This document shows positions 1 to 9,135 of a stretch of DNA of 64,000 nt, one piece after another. How positions within the stretch are numbered: position 1 is the stretch's first letter; the number at the start of each line of letters is the position of its first letter. The notes below the pieces were generated by a model. That model did not search any database and was not told the DNA's origin. It saw nothing but the letters and a program-made list of their open reading frames with translations. Both the position numbers and the translations under genes were made by a program. Source of the DNA: Galbitalea sp036271875 (GTDB lineage: Bacteria; Actinomycetota; Actinomycetes; Actinomycetales; Microbacteriaceae); NCBI GenBank assembly GCA_036271875.1, contig DATAZU010000035.1, positions 62,001-126,000 on the forward strand, read 5' to 3'.

Positions 1-1754
1 GGCGTCATCCGCTCGAACACATCGGAGGTCGACTGACGCATGTTCGTCAGCTGCTTTTCCTTCGTGATATTCACGTCCATGTCATCGGCACGCGAATTCT
101 CGCCAACGACCATGCCCTCGTAGACCTCCTGCGTCGGTTCGACGAAGAACGACATGCGCTCCTGGAGTGCCGTCATGGCGAACGGAGTGGCAGCGCCGGC
201 ACGGTCGGCCACGATAGAGCCGTTGGTGCGGGTGGTGATTTCGCCGGCCCACTGCTCGTATCCGTGCGAGACCGCGTTGGCGATGCCGGCGCCCCGGGTA
301 ATGGTCAGGAACTCGGTGCGGAACCCGATGAGTCCGCGGGAGGGAACAATGAACTCCATGCGCACCCATCCGGTGCCGTGGTTGCTCATCGACTCCATGC
401 GTCCCTTGCGTGCCGCGAGCAGCTGGGTGATCGCGCCGAGGTATTCCTCTGGCGCGTCGATCGTGAGGTGCTCGAACGGTTCGTGCACCTTGCCATTCAC
501 GTGCTTGACGACGACCTGCGGCTTGCCGACGGTCAGCTCGAAACCTTCGCGCCGCATCTGCTCGACGAGGATCGCGAGCGCGAGTTCTCCTCGGCCCTGC
601 ACCTCCCAGGCATCCGGCCGACCGATATCGACAAGACGGATAGAGACGTTGCCGACGAGTTCGCGGTCGAGGCGATCCTTGACCATGCGCGCGGTTAGCT
701 TGTGACCCTTGATCTTGCCGATCAGCGGGCTCGTGTTCGTGCCAACGGTCATCGAGATGGCCGGATCATCGACGTGGATGAAGGGGAGCGGGCGAACGTC
801 GTTCGGGTCCGCGAGGGTTTCGCCGATCGTGATGTCCTCGAACCCCGCAACGGCAACGATGTCGCCCGGACCGGCCGACTCGGTCGGAAAGCGATCGAGA
901 GCCTTCGTGATCATCAGCTCGGTGACGCGCACATTGGCGACCGATCCGTCGTGCTTGACCCAGGCAACGGTCTGGCCCTTCTTGATCGTGCCGTTGAAGA
1001 CGCGAAGCAGGGCGAGACGACCGAGGAACGGAGAGGAATCGAGGTTCGTGACCCAGGCCTGCAGCGGGTGCTGGTCGTCATAGGTCGGCGCCGGGATGTG
1101 CTTCATGATGGCGTCGAACAGCGGCTCGAGGTTGTCGTTGTCCGGCAGCTGGCCGTTTTCCGGCTTATTCCAGCTCGCGGCGCCATTGCGGCCGGACGCG
1201 TAAACGACCGGAACGTCGAGGATCTGATCGATGTCGAGATCCGGAACGTCGTCGGACAGGTCGGAGGCAAGGCCAAGGAGAAGGTCGTGCGACTCCTCGA
1301 CGACCTCGTCAATCCGCGCATCCGGCCGGTCGGTCTTGTTCACGAGCAGGATGACCGGAAGCTTGGCCTCGAGCGCCTTGCGCAGCACGAATCGGGTCTG
1401 CGGCAGGGGCCCCTCGCTGGCGTCCACCAGCAAAACGACGCCGTCGACCATCGACAGCCCGCGCTCGACCTCGCCACCGAAGTCGGCGTGGCCGGGGGTA
1501 TCGATCACGTTGATGGTGACCGGACCGTTTTCGGCATGGATGCCCTCGTACGAGACCGCCGTGTTCTTGGCGAGGATCGTAATGCCCTTTTCGCGTTCGA
1601 GGTCGTTCGAGTCCATCGCGCGCTCTTCGAGGTGAGCGTGCGCGGCAAACGAGTTGGTCTGCCGAAGCATGGCGTCAACGAGTGTCGTCTTGCCGTGGTC
1701 GACGTGCGCGACGATCGCGACATTGCGCAGGTCGTTTCGAGCGGCGATAGCCAT
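1..1754 (-). CDS. typA: TypA/BipA ribosome-associated GTPase (C-terminus beyond window edge)
   Basis: Translational GTPase of the TypA/BipA family, which in other bacteria binds the ribosome and supports ribosome assembly and stress growth. The frame reads from ATG at 1754 through the left edge, so about 584 of the usual ~635 residues are present and only the tail is missing. The G domain is complete: AHVDHGKT (residues 16-23), DTPGH (85-89), NKTD (139-142). EF-G-like domains and the TypA C-terminal domain follow. A ribosome site AAGGAAT lies just upstream of the ATG. The assignment is secure; the C-terminus cannot be assessed here. Confidence 0.97.
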   Translation of the reverse strand, partial: MAIAARNDLRNVAIVAHVDHGKTTLVDAMLRQTNSFAAHAHLEERAMDSNDLEREKGITILAKNTAVSYEGIHAENGPVTINVIDTPGHADFGGEVERGLSMVDGVVLLVDASEGPLPQTRFVLRKALEAKLPVILLVNKTDRPDARIDEVVEESHDLLLGLASDLSDDVPDLDIDQILDVPVVYASGRNGAASWNKPENGQLPDNDNLEPLFDAIMKHIPAPTYDDQHPLQAWVTNLDSSPFLGRLALLRVFNGTIKKGQTVAWVKHDGSVANVRVTELMITKALDRFPTESAGPGDIVAVAGFEDITIGETLADPNDVRPLPFIHVDDPAISMTVGTNTSPLIGKIKGHKLTARMVKDRLDRELVGNVSIRLVDIGRPDAWEVQGRGELALAILVEQMRREGFELTVGKPQVVVKHVNGKVHEPFEHLTIDAPEEYLGAITQLLAARKGRMESMSNHGTGWVRMEFIVPSRGLIGFRTEFLTITRGAGIANAVSHGYEQWAGEITTRTNGSIVADRAGAATPFAMTALQERMSFFVEPTQEVYEGMVVGENSRADDMDVNITKEKQLTNMRQSTSDVFERMT

Positions 1755-1885
1755 CAGTTATTCCTTGAATGTATGCACGGCGATACGGCTCTCGACCGGG
1801 TCGGTCGTATTAGAGGTGCCCCGCTGTGAAATCTGGGCGCGCGGAACCTACAGTGGATTCCCGCGAAACCAGTGTACCTGAATGA

Positions 1886-3592
1886 CTACGCGCGCCGCGT
1901 GGCGTCGCGGCTCTCGCGGCGCTCTCGTTGTGCGGCGGGGTCTGGCAGCGGAACGGCGGCGATCAGTTCGCGGGTGTATTCGGCCTTCGGGCTTCGCAGG
2001 ATCTCGTCGCGCGTTCCGACCTCGACCAGCTGGCCCTTGTACATAACGGCGATCCGATGGACCAGGACGTCGACGACCGCGAGATCGTGGCTAACAAAGA
2101 GGCACGCGAACTGCAGTTTCTGCTGGAGATCCTGCAGCAGGTCGAGGAACCTGGCCTGCACCGAGACATCCAGGGCGCTGGTGGGCTCATCGGCGACGAA
2201 CAGCGACGGGCTGAGCGCGAGAGCGCGGGCGATACCGACACGCTGACGCTGCCCACCGGACAGCTCGTGCGGGTAACGGTTGCGGAATGAGCGCGGCAAC
2301 TCCACCTGGTCAAGCAGGGTTTCCACTCGCCTGTCCAGATCCCTGCCCTTGGCGATCTTCGCGAGCAGCAGCGGTTCGCCGATGCACTGCCCGATCGGGA
2401 AACGCGGGTTCAGAGATGATCCCGGGTCCTGGAAGACGATGCCGATCTGCCGACGGATTTCGCGCAGTTCCTTGGGCGTCGCCTCGGAGAGTTCTTTGCC
2501 GTTCACGGTGAGGGAGCCCTCAACTACGGGCAGGAGCCCGACCGCGGCACGGCCGATCGTGGTCTTGCCCGAACCCGATTCGCCGACGAGACCCACCACC
2601 TCACCGGGGAAAATGTCGAGCGACACATCGCTAACGGCCCGGAAAGCGGGAACACGGCCGTTCTTGGGGTACTCGATCGAGACGTTCTTGAGCGACAGAA
2701 CCGGCTCGGCGTTGGACCTTTCCGCGTTCGCGAGCGCCTCGCCGACCACAACCTCACCGACACCGAGCCGCGGCACGGCGGCGAGCAGCTCCCTGGTATA
2801 CGGATGCTCCGGCTTGTCGAAGAGCTGCTGGATGGGGGCGGCCTCAACGATCACGCCGTCCTTCATCACGATGATCTTGTCCGCCAGGTCGGCGACGACA
2901 CCCATGTCGTGTGTGATCAACACAATCGCGCTGTTGAGTCGATGACGCAGGTTGCGCATCAGATCCAGGATTTCGGCCTGAACCGTGACATCCAGGGCCG
3001 TCGTCGGCTCGTCCGCGATGAGCAGGACCGGGTCACAGGAGATCGCCATAGCGATCATCGCACGCTGCCGCTGACCACCCGAGAACTGATGCGGATACTT
3101 GTTGTATGCCACCTCGGGGTCCGGCATCTCGACCATGCGAAGCAACTCAATCGCCCGCTCACGAGCCTCTTCCGGACCCATGTTCATGTGCAGACGCAAC
3201 ACTTCAACGATCTGGAAACCGACCGTGTAAACGGGGTTCAGCGCAGTCATCGGCTCCTGGAAGATCACCGCGACATCGCGACCACGAACCATACGAAGCT
3301 GGCGGTCGCTGAGCGTCGTGATCTCGCGCCCCTTGAGCTTGATGCTTCCACTCACCCGGGAATTCGACGGGAGCAGCCCCAACAGGGCCATCGAGCTCGA
3401 ACTCTTACCCGAACCGGACTCGCCCACAATCGCAAGCACCTCGCCCGGGTGCACGTCATAAGTCATGTCGATCGCGGCCGGATACCACGTGCCATCAACC
3501 CAGAAATCGACCCCGAGGTCCTTCACCTCGAGAATCGGAGTCCCGGTTGAGACTTTGGTCGGTGCGCTTGTCACGGTGCGTACGGGTGTCAT
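1886..3592 (-). CDS. Oligopeptide/dipeptide ABC transporter, fused double ATP-binding protein (DppD-DppF type)
   Basis: Energises peptide (or nickel/opine-type) uptake at the inner face of the membrane. At 568 residues it holds two complete nucleotide-binding domains in tandem: Walker A GESGSGKSSS near residue 57 with Walker B LLIADEPTTALD, then GESGSGKTTIG near 340 with VADEPTSALD. Both halves have LSGGQRQR-type signatures and the C-terminal extension of the oligopeptide family, so it replaces separate DppD and DppF subunits. The permeases and binding protein lie further right on the same strand, but an opposing gene at 3652-4308 separates them, so this gene probably needs its own promoter just upstream of 3592. 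Confidence 0.95.
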   Translation of the reverse strand: MTPVRTVTSAPTKVSTGTPILEVKDLGVDFWVDGTWYPAAIDMTYDVHPGEVLAIVGESGSGKSSSSMALLGLLPSNSRVSGSIKLKGREITTLSDRQLRMVRGRDVAVIFQEPMTALNPVYTVGFQIVEVLRLHMNMGPEEARERAIELLRMVEMPDPEVAYNKYPHQFSGGQRQRAMIAMAISCDPVLLIADEPTTALDVTVQAEILDLMRNLRHRLNSAIVLITHDMGVVADLADKIIVMKDGVIVEAAPIQQLFDKPEHPYTRELLAAVPRLGVGEVVVGEALANAERSNAEPVLSLKNVSIEYPKNGRVPAFRAVSDVSLDIFPGEVVGLVGESGSGKTTIGRAAVGLLPVVEGSLTVNGKELSEATPKELREIRRQIGIVFQDPGSSLNPRFPIGQCIGEPLLLAKIAKGRDLDRRVETLLDQVELPRSFRNRYPHELSGGQRQRVGIARALALSPSLFVADEPTSALDVSVQARFLDLLQDLQQKLQFACLFVSHDLAVVDVLVHRIAVMYKGQLVEVGTRDEILRSPKAEYTRELIAAVPLPDPAAQRERRESRDATRRA

Positions 3593-3651
3593 TGCAATTG
3601 ATCTTTCGTTCGCGCGGCGCCGACGCCGCGAATGTCTGCGAGCATGGAGAG

Positions 3652-4308
3652 GTGACCGACGCCTATCAACGACCTATCCGGTCCAGCCAGGATTCGACGA
3701 CGCTCCGCTCGCGGTTTGGAATCGTGCTCGTCATCGTGGTCTGGGTTCTGCTTCTCGCGGTTCTCATTGGACTGATCGCCGAGCTGCAGCCGCTGTCCTT
3801 GGTCCGCTATGCGCCGATCATTCTTCTCGCCGCGTACCTCGTCTGGATTCTGATGTGGTCGCCGAGCGTGACGATCGCGCCGTCCGGTGTCCAGGTGCGC
3901 AATCTCCTGCGCACCAATTTGGTCAGTTGGCCTGCCATCGAGCGCGTTGACACTCGCTTCGCTCTGACCCTGTACACCAAGGCGGGCAGGATCGTCGCAT
4001 GGTCCGCTCCGGCGCCCAGCCGCTTCGCGGCCTATCGCACGGCCCGCTCCGACGTTTCGCGCGGCTTGCCGGAATCCACCTTCGTCGCGGGAGCCATTCG
4101 TCCCGGCGATATTCCGCAGTCGGACTCCGGCCTCGCTGCCCTCTATGTACGCCGCTACTGGGAGCAGCTGCGCGACGCGGGCTACCTGGACTCCGGGCGC
4201 GTAGAGGGCACGGGCGTCGTCACCAGATGGATGCTTCGCGAGTCGCTGATCCTGATTGGCCTGCTGGTACTGGCGCTCGCCGTACTCGCGTTCGTGCCTG
4301 CCAACTAG
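3652..4308 (+). CDS. PH-domain-like membrane protein, function unknown
   Basis: Predicted protein of 218 residues with two adjacent hydrophobic segments near the N-terminus (residues ~22-67), a middle region with the beta-strand pattern of bacterial PH-like domains (SPSVTIAPSGVQVRN, then a W-P-x-I-E-R-V strand), and a C-terminal membrane helix. Such proteins are common in Actinobacteria and have no assigned activity. I chose the GTG at 3652; an upstream in-frame start at 3547 would overlap the ATPase gene by 46 bp. The purine run GGAGAG abuts this GTG, so the exact start is uncertain. The gene faces the opposite way inside a peptide-transport gene set. Confidence 0.75.
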   Translation: MTDAYQRPIRSSQDSTTLRSRFGIVLVIVVWVLLLAVLIGLIAELQPLSLVRYAPIILLAAYLVWILMWSPSVTIAPSGVQVRNLLRTNLVSWPAIERVDTRFALTLYTKAGRIVAWSAPAPSRFAAYRTARSDVSRGLPESTFVAGAIRPGDIPQSDSGLAALYVRRYWEQLRDAGYLDSGRVEGTGVVTRWMLRESLILIGLLVLALAVLAFVPAN

Positions 4309-4325
4309 TCCGAGCACGCTCGGCG

Positions 4326-5483
4326 TCATCGACCGGTCGCCTTCGCCCGAGCAGCCGCCGCTGACTTCCTGGCGGCCTTGTTGAGCGCACGCTTCTGGCG
4401 AGGATCGAATGCGTCGCGCAGACCGTCACCGATGAAGTTGATCGTCAGCGCGATGATCACAACGAACACGGTTGGCGAGAAGAACAGCCACGGCCTGGTC
4501 TGGAATGCGTTCTCGTACTGCTGGACGATCGATCCGAGCGACACGTCTGGGGCCTGGACGCCAAAGCCGAGGAAGCCGAGCGCGGCCTCCGTCAGGATTG
4601 TCGCGGCCATGACCAGAGTCGTGTTGACCAGGATGACTCCGACCGCGTTCGGCAGGATGTGCACGAACATGATGCGCCCGGGGGACGCTCCCGCGACCCG
4701 GGCGGCGTCGACGAACTCGCGCTCGCGCAGGCCCAGCACATCCGCCCTCACGAGACGGGCAAGCTGCGGCCACGATGCCAGACCGAGCACTACTGCGACG
4801 ACGACAGAACCGTTCGCGTTGTATGTGTGCGCGAGCGTCGCAGTCAGGACAATGAGCGGGATGATGATGATCACATCGGTAATGCGCATCAGGACCGAGT
4901 CGATCCATCCTCGGAAGTACCCGGACACCGCCCCGACGACGACACCGATGAACGTCGACAACACGCCAACGACGAACACGATCATCAACGATTCCTGGGT
5001 GCCGCGCATGACCTCGGCGAAAACGTCGCGGCCAAGTGAATCCTGGCCGAGCGGATGATCACCCCAGCGGATGCCCGCTCCGCCCAGCCACTGCGGAATG
5101 AGGCTCAGCGTTGGCAAACCGCCGTTGCTGATGTTCGCGAGATCGGTCCAGGTCCACTTCCACCAGCCATGGAAGTTAATGCCGAGCAGGTCAAGCCCCT
5201 CGGACGAGACCGAGAGGACGACAACGATGATCAGGACCGCGAGCGAGATCATCGCTCCGCGGTGTCGAAGGAAGCGCCGGAAGACGATCGAGCCCTGGCT
5301 GCGGCCCTCCACCTCCTTCAGCTCGATCGCGTTCTCGGCACGTTCGGCGCCGGGGGTGTACGCGCTGTCCGGGCCGCCCTGTGGAAGCCGAACCTCGGGA
5401 TCGCCCTCGCGTGGCTCGGAGTCGCGGGGGTCTGCGTCTACCGCAGAGCCGCCGACCGGGGTTGGGGGAATTAGTGAACTCAT
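4326..5483 (-). CDS. Peptide ABC transporter permease, DppC/OppC family
   Basis: Inner-membrane permease of 385 residues, partner of the DppB-type permease whose stop overlaps its start by 4 bp (ATGA at 5480-5483, translational coupling). It has the extended hydrophilic N-terminus of OppC proteins (residues ~1-75), a first membrane helix near residue 80, and the EAA loop region (ADVLGLREREFVDAARVAGA) that docks to the ATPase. The C-terminus is Lys/Arg/Ala rich. The substrate cannot be told from sequence; the family carries oligopeptides, dipeptides, nickel or opines. Confidence 0.94.
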   Translation of the reverse strand: MSSLIPPTPVGGSAVDADPRDSEPREGDPEVRLPQGGPDSAYTPGAERAENAIELKEVEGRSQGSIVFRRFLRHRGAMISLAVLIIVVVLSVSSEGLDLLGINFHGWWKWTWTDLANISNGGLPTLSLIPQWLGGAGIRWGDHPLGQDSLGRDVFAEVMRGTQESLMIVFVVGVLSTFIGVVVGAVSGYFRGWIDSVLMRITDVIIIIPLIVLTATLAHTYNANGSVVVAVVLGLASWPQLARLVRADVLGLREREFVDAARVAGASPGRIMFVHILPNAVGVILVNTTLVMAATILTEAALGFLGFGVQAPDVSLGSIVQQYENAFQTRPWLFFSPTVFVVIIALTINFIGDGLRDAFDPRQKRALNKAARKSAAAARAKATGR

Positions 5484-7033
5484 ACTGCAACTCGGATTCG
5501 TGGGTCGAGGACCGAGTACATGAAGTCGGCCACGATGTTGAAAATGACGACAAGCGCGCCGGTAACGATGAAGTACCCCATCAGGGCGTTAACGTCGGTC
5601 TGATTGAGGGCATTGTTGAACAAGACACCCATGCCCGACCAGGCGAACACCGTTTCCGTGATGATCGCGCCTCCCACGAGAGCACCGATGTCGAAGGCGA
5701 CGACCGTGGTCAGCGGGATGAGCGAATTACGGAAGGCGTGGCGCATGACTACCGTGCGCTCGTTGAGCCCCTTCGCTCGCGCCGTGCGGATGTAGTCCTG
5801 ATTCATGACATCCAGCAGGTTCGCGCGCGAATACCGGCTGTAACCGGCGAGGGAGATCAGCATGAGCGAGATCGTCGGAAGCAGAAGGTGAGTGAAGCTG
5901 TCGAGCCCCTGGATCCAGAAGCTGGTCGAGTATGACGAAAGGTTCGGCGTTGCCGCACCGACGGTCGCGATCGGGCGACCGTTCACAATCTCGCTCGAAT
6001 AAAGCTGGAAGTCCTGCATGAAGCGGTCGATGAGCAGGAGTCCAGACGACAGCAGCGCGGTGATACCGCCCGTGCGAGCCGATAGCCAGCGATCGGGCCC
6101 ACCGAAGAGGTATCCGACGAGCACTCCGACCCCGATGGCAAGCACGCCCAGGCCGAGCACACCCCAGATGTTGAAGTTGATCGCATGGGTCAGACCACCC
6201 GGTCCGGCAATCGGGTAGTACAGCGCCGTCCCAATCGCGGCGACGGTCAGTGCCGTGTAGAGCGAGCGACGATTCTCGATACCCGTCGTCAGCACCACCA
6301 CGAGAACGCCGAGTCCGACCGAGAGCACGAGCACAACGCCAATGCCGAGGCCCGGGTTATCGAGCCAGTGGGTTGCCGAAATGTAGAACAGGACGCCGAA
6401 GGTGACGACCGCAGCAATACCGAAGATCATCCACCGTCGTTTGGCGGTTCCGCCGAGTATCCCCATCCAGATGAGGCCGGATAACAGCGGCAACCCGACC
6501 AATAGCCACGGGGCTATCGTCGGGTTCTGTAAGAAGTTGTTGTAGGCGATACCGACGTATGCCTTCAGGATGACCGCGACGAAGAACGACGGCAGCGAGA
6601 AGAACAGGAACGCCAGGAACGTCACCGTGTAGTCGTAGCCGCTGTACTGGCGAAGTGCGGACGTGATGCCGATCAGCACGCCGAAGATGATGGCGAGGAT
6701 GAAGCTGCCGATGAGCAGCTGGAGAGTCACGCCCACCGCGGACGACAGCATCGAGGTGACGGCCTGGCCGTTGATCGACTGGCCGAGGTCGAGGTGGCCC
6801 CAGAGGCCCTGGATCACACCCCACAACCAGAGGAAGTAGCGGATCGGGATTGGGACGTTCAGGTGAAGCAGCAGGTACTTCTGGTGGATCTGCTCCTCCT
6901 TGTTCCGCGCCGTGCTCGTGCGCAGCGATGCAAGCGGGTCACCCGAACTTGCGGAGAGGATGTAGACGAGAAACGAGGCGGCGAGCAGAACGAGGATCGA
7001 TACGACGATCCGGCGGGAGAGAAAAGTCAGCAT
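5480..7033 (-). CDS. Peptide ABC transporter permease, DppB/OppB family with a large inserted membrane region
   Basis: Inner-membrane permease. Residues 1-190 and ~350-517 match the DppB fold: N-terminal helix, ALRQYSGYDY, EAA loop with DYIRTARAKGLNERTV, C-terminal VLDPRIRVAV. At 517 residues it is roughly 180 longer than usual DppB (about 310-340). The excess is an insertion around residues 190-345 containing about five additional hydrophobic helices (from SGLIWMGILGG to ALLSSGLLLIDRF). Reading is continuous with normal codon use, so it is not a frameshift artefact. It is coupled to the downstream DppC gene by a 4-bp overlap. Confidence 0.93.
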   Translation of the reverse strand: MLTFLSRRIVVSILVLLAASFLVYILSASSGDPLASLRTSTARNKEEQIHQKYLLLHLNVPIPIRYFLWLWGVIQGLWGHLDLGQSINGQAVTSMLSSAVGVTLQLLIGSFILAIIFGVLIGITSALRQYSGYDYTVTFLAFLFFSLPSFFVAVILKAYVGIAYNNFLQNPTIAPWLLVGLPLLSGLIWMGILGGTAKRRWMIFGIAAVVTFGVLFYISATHWLDNPGLGIGVVLVLSVGLGVLVVVLTTGIENRRSLYTALTVAAIGTALYYPIAGPGGLTHAINFNIWGVLGLGVLAIGVGVLVGYLFGGPDRWLSARTGGITALLSSGLLLIDRFMQDFQLYSSEIVNGRPIATVGAATPNLSSYSTSFWIQGLDSFTHLLLPTISLMLISLAGYSRYSRANLLDVMNQDYIRTARAKGLNERTVVMRHAFRNSLIPLTTVVAFDIGALVGGAIITETVFAWSGMGVLFNNALNQTDVNALMGYFIVTGALVVIFNIVADFMYSVLDPRIRVAV

Positions 7034-7164
7034 TTGCCAAGCTCCATTGCTCGGTCACTCGCAAAATCTGTTGGGCCTGAAAAGGTAATAGGCGGGGTCA
7101 TGACGTTCTTTCTTCGATAGCCGGTCGCGGGACGCGAGTGCAATCGCCGAGGCCGACTCGGGAG

Positions 7165-7194
7165 GTGCCGGGAACGATTGCTCGTTCCCGGCAC
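7165..7194 (-). terminator. Perfect 13-bp stem-loop between binding-protein and permease genes
   Basis: GTGCCGGGAACGA (7165-7177), loop TTGC, TCGTTCCCGGCAC (7182-7194). It lies about 40 nt after the stop of the binding-protein gene and before the permease start. No U-tract follows on the minus strand, so it is more likely a partial terminator or an mRNA 3'-end stabiliser that lets the binding protein be made in excess over the permeases. Confidence 0.7.
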
Positions 7195-7235
7195 CCGTCG
7201 AGAGTGGATCTTCTAAGAATGCGGCATACGCCGTG

Positions 7236-9005
7236 TTACTTAGACTTCTTAACCGTCCAATCGAAGAAGTTCCAGAAGATTCCCGGCGAAAGCGGGTTGT
7301 CCTTCAGGTTCTGGACGTTGTTGGACCATGCCGAGATGTCCGGGAACTGGAACAGAGTGGCACCGTAGGCGTCGCTCCATGCGTTCTTGTCGACATCAGC
7401 CAGCAGCTTGAGCTGGCTTGACTGCGTGTAGTCCGACTGCAGCTTCTTGTAGTCGGCGTCGGTCGCCGCGTTGCTGTAGCCGTTCAGGTTGTTACCGCCA
7501 CCGGTCTGGAAGGTCGACTGGCTGTTGGTAACCGCGAGTGACGTGAACTGCCACGCGAACAGAACCGCGTCGTAGCTCTTGTTGCCGAGCAGGTCTGGCC
7601 AGTCGTCGTTGCCATCGTCAACCACCTTGATGCCGGCCTGTGCTTCCGAGGCCTGGATCAGGGCGAACTCCTGTGCACGGCGAGTGTTCGACTTGCCGTA
7701 GAGGAACTTGACGCTGACCGTCGAAACGCCGGCCTTCGCGAGGTCCGCCTTAGCAGCAGCGATGTCAACCGTGTTGTACGCGGAGGAACCGTTTCCGGCG
7801 ACCGCCGCGTCGTAGCCCGCCGCACCCGGAAGGAGCGTCTGCGAGTTGTCGAGCTTGGCGTTGGGCTGGATCGGGTCGATGAGCTTCGTCACGATCTCCT
7901 GCCGCGGCAGGGCCTTGAGGAATGCCTCACGAACATCGAGGGCCTTGGATGCGTCTCCGCCGTAGGTGGCGGGGTCGAACGGACCACCGTTGTTAAACAC
8001 CAGGTCGACGTGCTCATACGTTGAGCTTGGAGTCGTCGTGGTGGTCACACCGGACAGTGCCTTCAGTGCTGCACCCGTGTCGGCGTCTGCCTGACCGAAG
8101 ACCACGCTGATCTCGCCGTTCTGCAGAGCCTGAACCTGAGCGGTCGGGTCCTGGATCACGCGGAACGTGAACTTGGCGATCTTGGGCTGCGGGCCCCAGT
8201 TGTATGACTTGTTCGGAACGAGGCTGATCGACGCGTTCTTCGCAATGCTGGAGATGACGTACGGGCCGTCGGACAGCACGAGCTTCTTGTTGGAAGGAGT
8301 GCTCGTCATGTCGAAGCCGGTCGACCATGCCTTGGCAATCTTGGTGAGCGACGAGGTGTTGTTGCTGTCGATCGCCTTGATGACGGCCTTGTTGGCCTTC
8401 GTGTTCGACGTGCCCGGGTATGCGAGCTGGTAGGTGACGTGAGCCGGGAGCATGGTGCTTGGAAGCGCGATCTGCCAGTCGACGAAGGGCTTCGAGTACG
8501 TGACCGTCATGCTCTGGCCGTCGCTCGAGATCTTCGGGGCCTTGGTGACGAGGTCGAGTCCACCGCCGGCGCTGGCCGAGGTGAAGTTGACACCCTTTGC
8601 GTCGTTGTACTTGGAGATGCTCGACGCCCAGTCAAGGAGGAGGTCAGCTGCGGTAACCGGAGTTCCATCCGACCACTTGACACCGGAGTTGATCGTGTAC
8701 TTGATCGTCAACGGTGACTTCTTAACCATCGTCTCCGTTCCGAACTTCGTGTTGTCCACGAGTTTCGGAGTTGCGTCGTAGTAGTTGAACCACGAGTTCG
8801 TCATGTAGGTGACGTTGCCGTTGTAGACCGAGTCTCCGGTGGACGACAGGCTGTTGTACGAGGTGAACCCGGAGTTCTCGGCGACCGTGATCGACGTACC
8901 CTTGACGATCTCGGAAGTATCACCCGATCCCGCCGAGCAACCGGATAGAACGAGAGCGCCAGCGGCAACAACTGCTGCGACGATCCCGATTCGCTTGAGT
9001 TTCAA
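7236..9005 (-). CDS. Peptide ABC transporter substrate-binding lipoprotein, family 5 (DppA/OppA type)
   Basis: Extracytoplasmic solute receptor of the peptide ABC system, 589 residues. The N-terminus has a charged start, a hydrophobic stretch and a lipobox LSGC with the lipidated Cys at position 23. SBP_bac_5 features follow: the early VKWSDGTPVTAADLLLDWAS region, then INxGVKWSDG-type and RQEIVTKLIDP segments. The start is a TTG at 9003-9005, preceded by GGAGG at the right distance. The leader contains two hairpins and a probable operator, suggesting that this first gene is the regulated entry point for the system. Confidence 0.95.
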   Translation of the reverse strand: MKLKRIGIVAAVVAAGALVLSGCSAGSGDTSEIVKGTSITVAENSGFTSYNSLSSTGDSVYNGNVTYMTNSWFNYYDATPKLVDNTKFGTETMVKKSPLTIKYTINSGVKWSDGTPVTAADLLLDWASSISKYNDAKGVNFTSASAGGGLDLVTKAPKISSDGQSMTVTYSKPFVDWQIALPSTMLPAHVTYQLAYPGTSNTKANKAVIKAIDSNNTSSLTKIAKAWSTGFDMTSTPSNKKLVLSDGPYVISSIAKNASISLVPNKSYNWGPQPKIAKFTFRVIQDPTAQVQALQNGEISVVFGQADADTGAALKALSGVTTTTTPSSTYEHVDLVFNNGGPFDPATYGGDASKALDVREAFLKALPRQEIVTKLIDPIQPNAKLDNSQTLLPGAAGYDAAVAGNGSSAYNTVDIAAAKADLAKAGVSTVSVKFLYGKSNTRRAQEFALIQASEAQAGIKVVDDGNDDWPDLLGNKSYDAVLFAWQFTSLAVTNSQSTFQTGGGNNLNGYSNAATDADYKKLQSDYTQSSQLKLLADVDKNAWSDAYGATLFQFPDISAWSNNVQNLKDNPLSPGIFWNFFDWTVKKSK

Positions 9006-9031
9006 TTTTCCTCCTGTGCAAGATGCGCAAA

Positions 9032-9059
9032 TGGCAGAGCGATTCCTAGCGCTCTGCCA
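9032..9059 (-). promoter_or_regulatory. Stem-loop in the binding-protein leader, next to the ribosome site
   Basis: TGGCAGAGCG (9032-9041) pairs with CGCTCTGCCA (9050-9059), 10 bp with an 8-nt loop. It sits about 18 nt upstream of the GGAGG that precedes the TTG start, so it could affect translation or mRNA stability. There is no T-run, so it does not look like a terminator. Confidence 0.55.
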
Positions 9060-9070
9060 CGCTTATTAAG

Positions 9071-9092
9071 TGCCACCCTAGAACGGGTGGCA
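9071..9092 (-). promoter_or_regulatory. Second inverted repeat in the binding-protein leader
   Basis: TGCCACCC (9071-9078), TAGAAC, GGGTGGCA (9085-9092): a perfect 8-bp dyad downstream of the predicted -10. It could be an RNA hairpin at the 5' end of the transcript or a protein-binding site. Confidence 0.5.
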
Positions 9093-9103
9093 ACCTTCGC
9101 CAA

Positions 9104-9135
9104 ACTGTATGGGGAAACGTTACACATTGGTAACG
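9104..9135 (-). promoter_or_regulatory. Predicted promoter with overlapping palindromic operator
   Basis: Read on the minus strand, a -35-like TTACCA (9128-9133) is followed after 18 nt by a -10-like TACAGT (9104-9109). The -35 region is embedded in the dyad CGTTAC-N6-GTAACG (9118-9135), a typical repressor position. The regulator is unknown; the box assignment is inference. Confidence 0.45.

Noticed and set aside
702..1829. Long open frame on the plus strand opposite typA
   Set aside because: It mirrors the typA codons in antisense; no homology and no ribosome site. A typical by-product of high GC.
1820..1850. TAATACGAC resembling a T7 promoter upstream of typA
   Set aside because: Only the first bases match; a chance similarity with no phage context.
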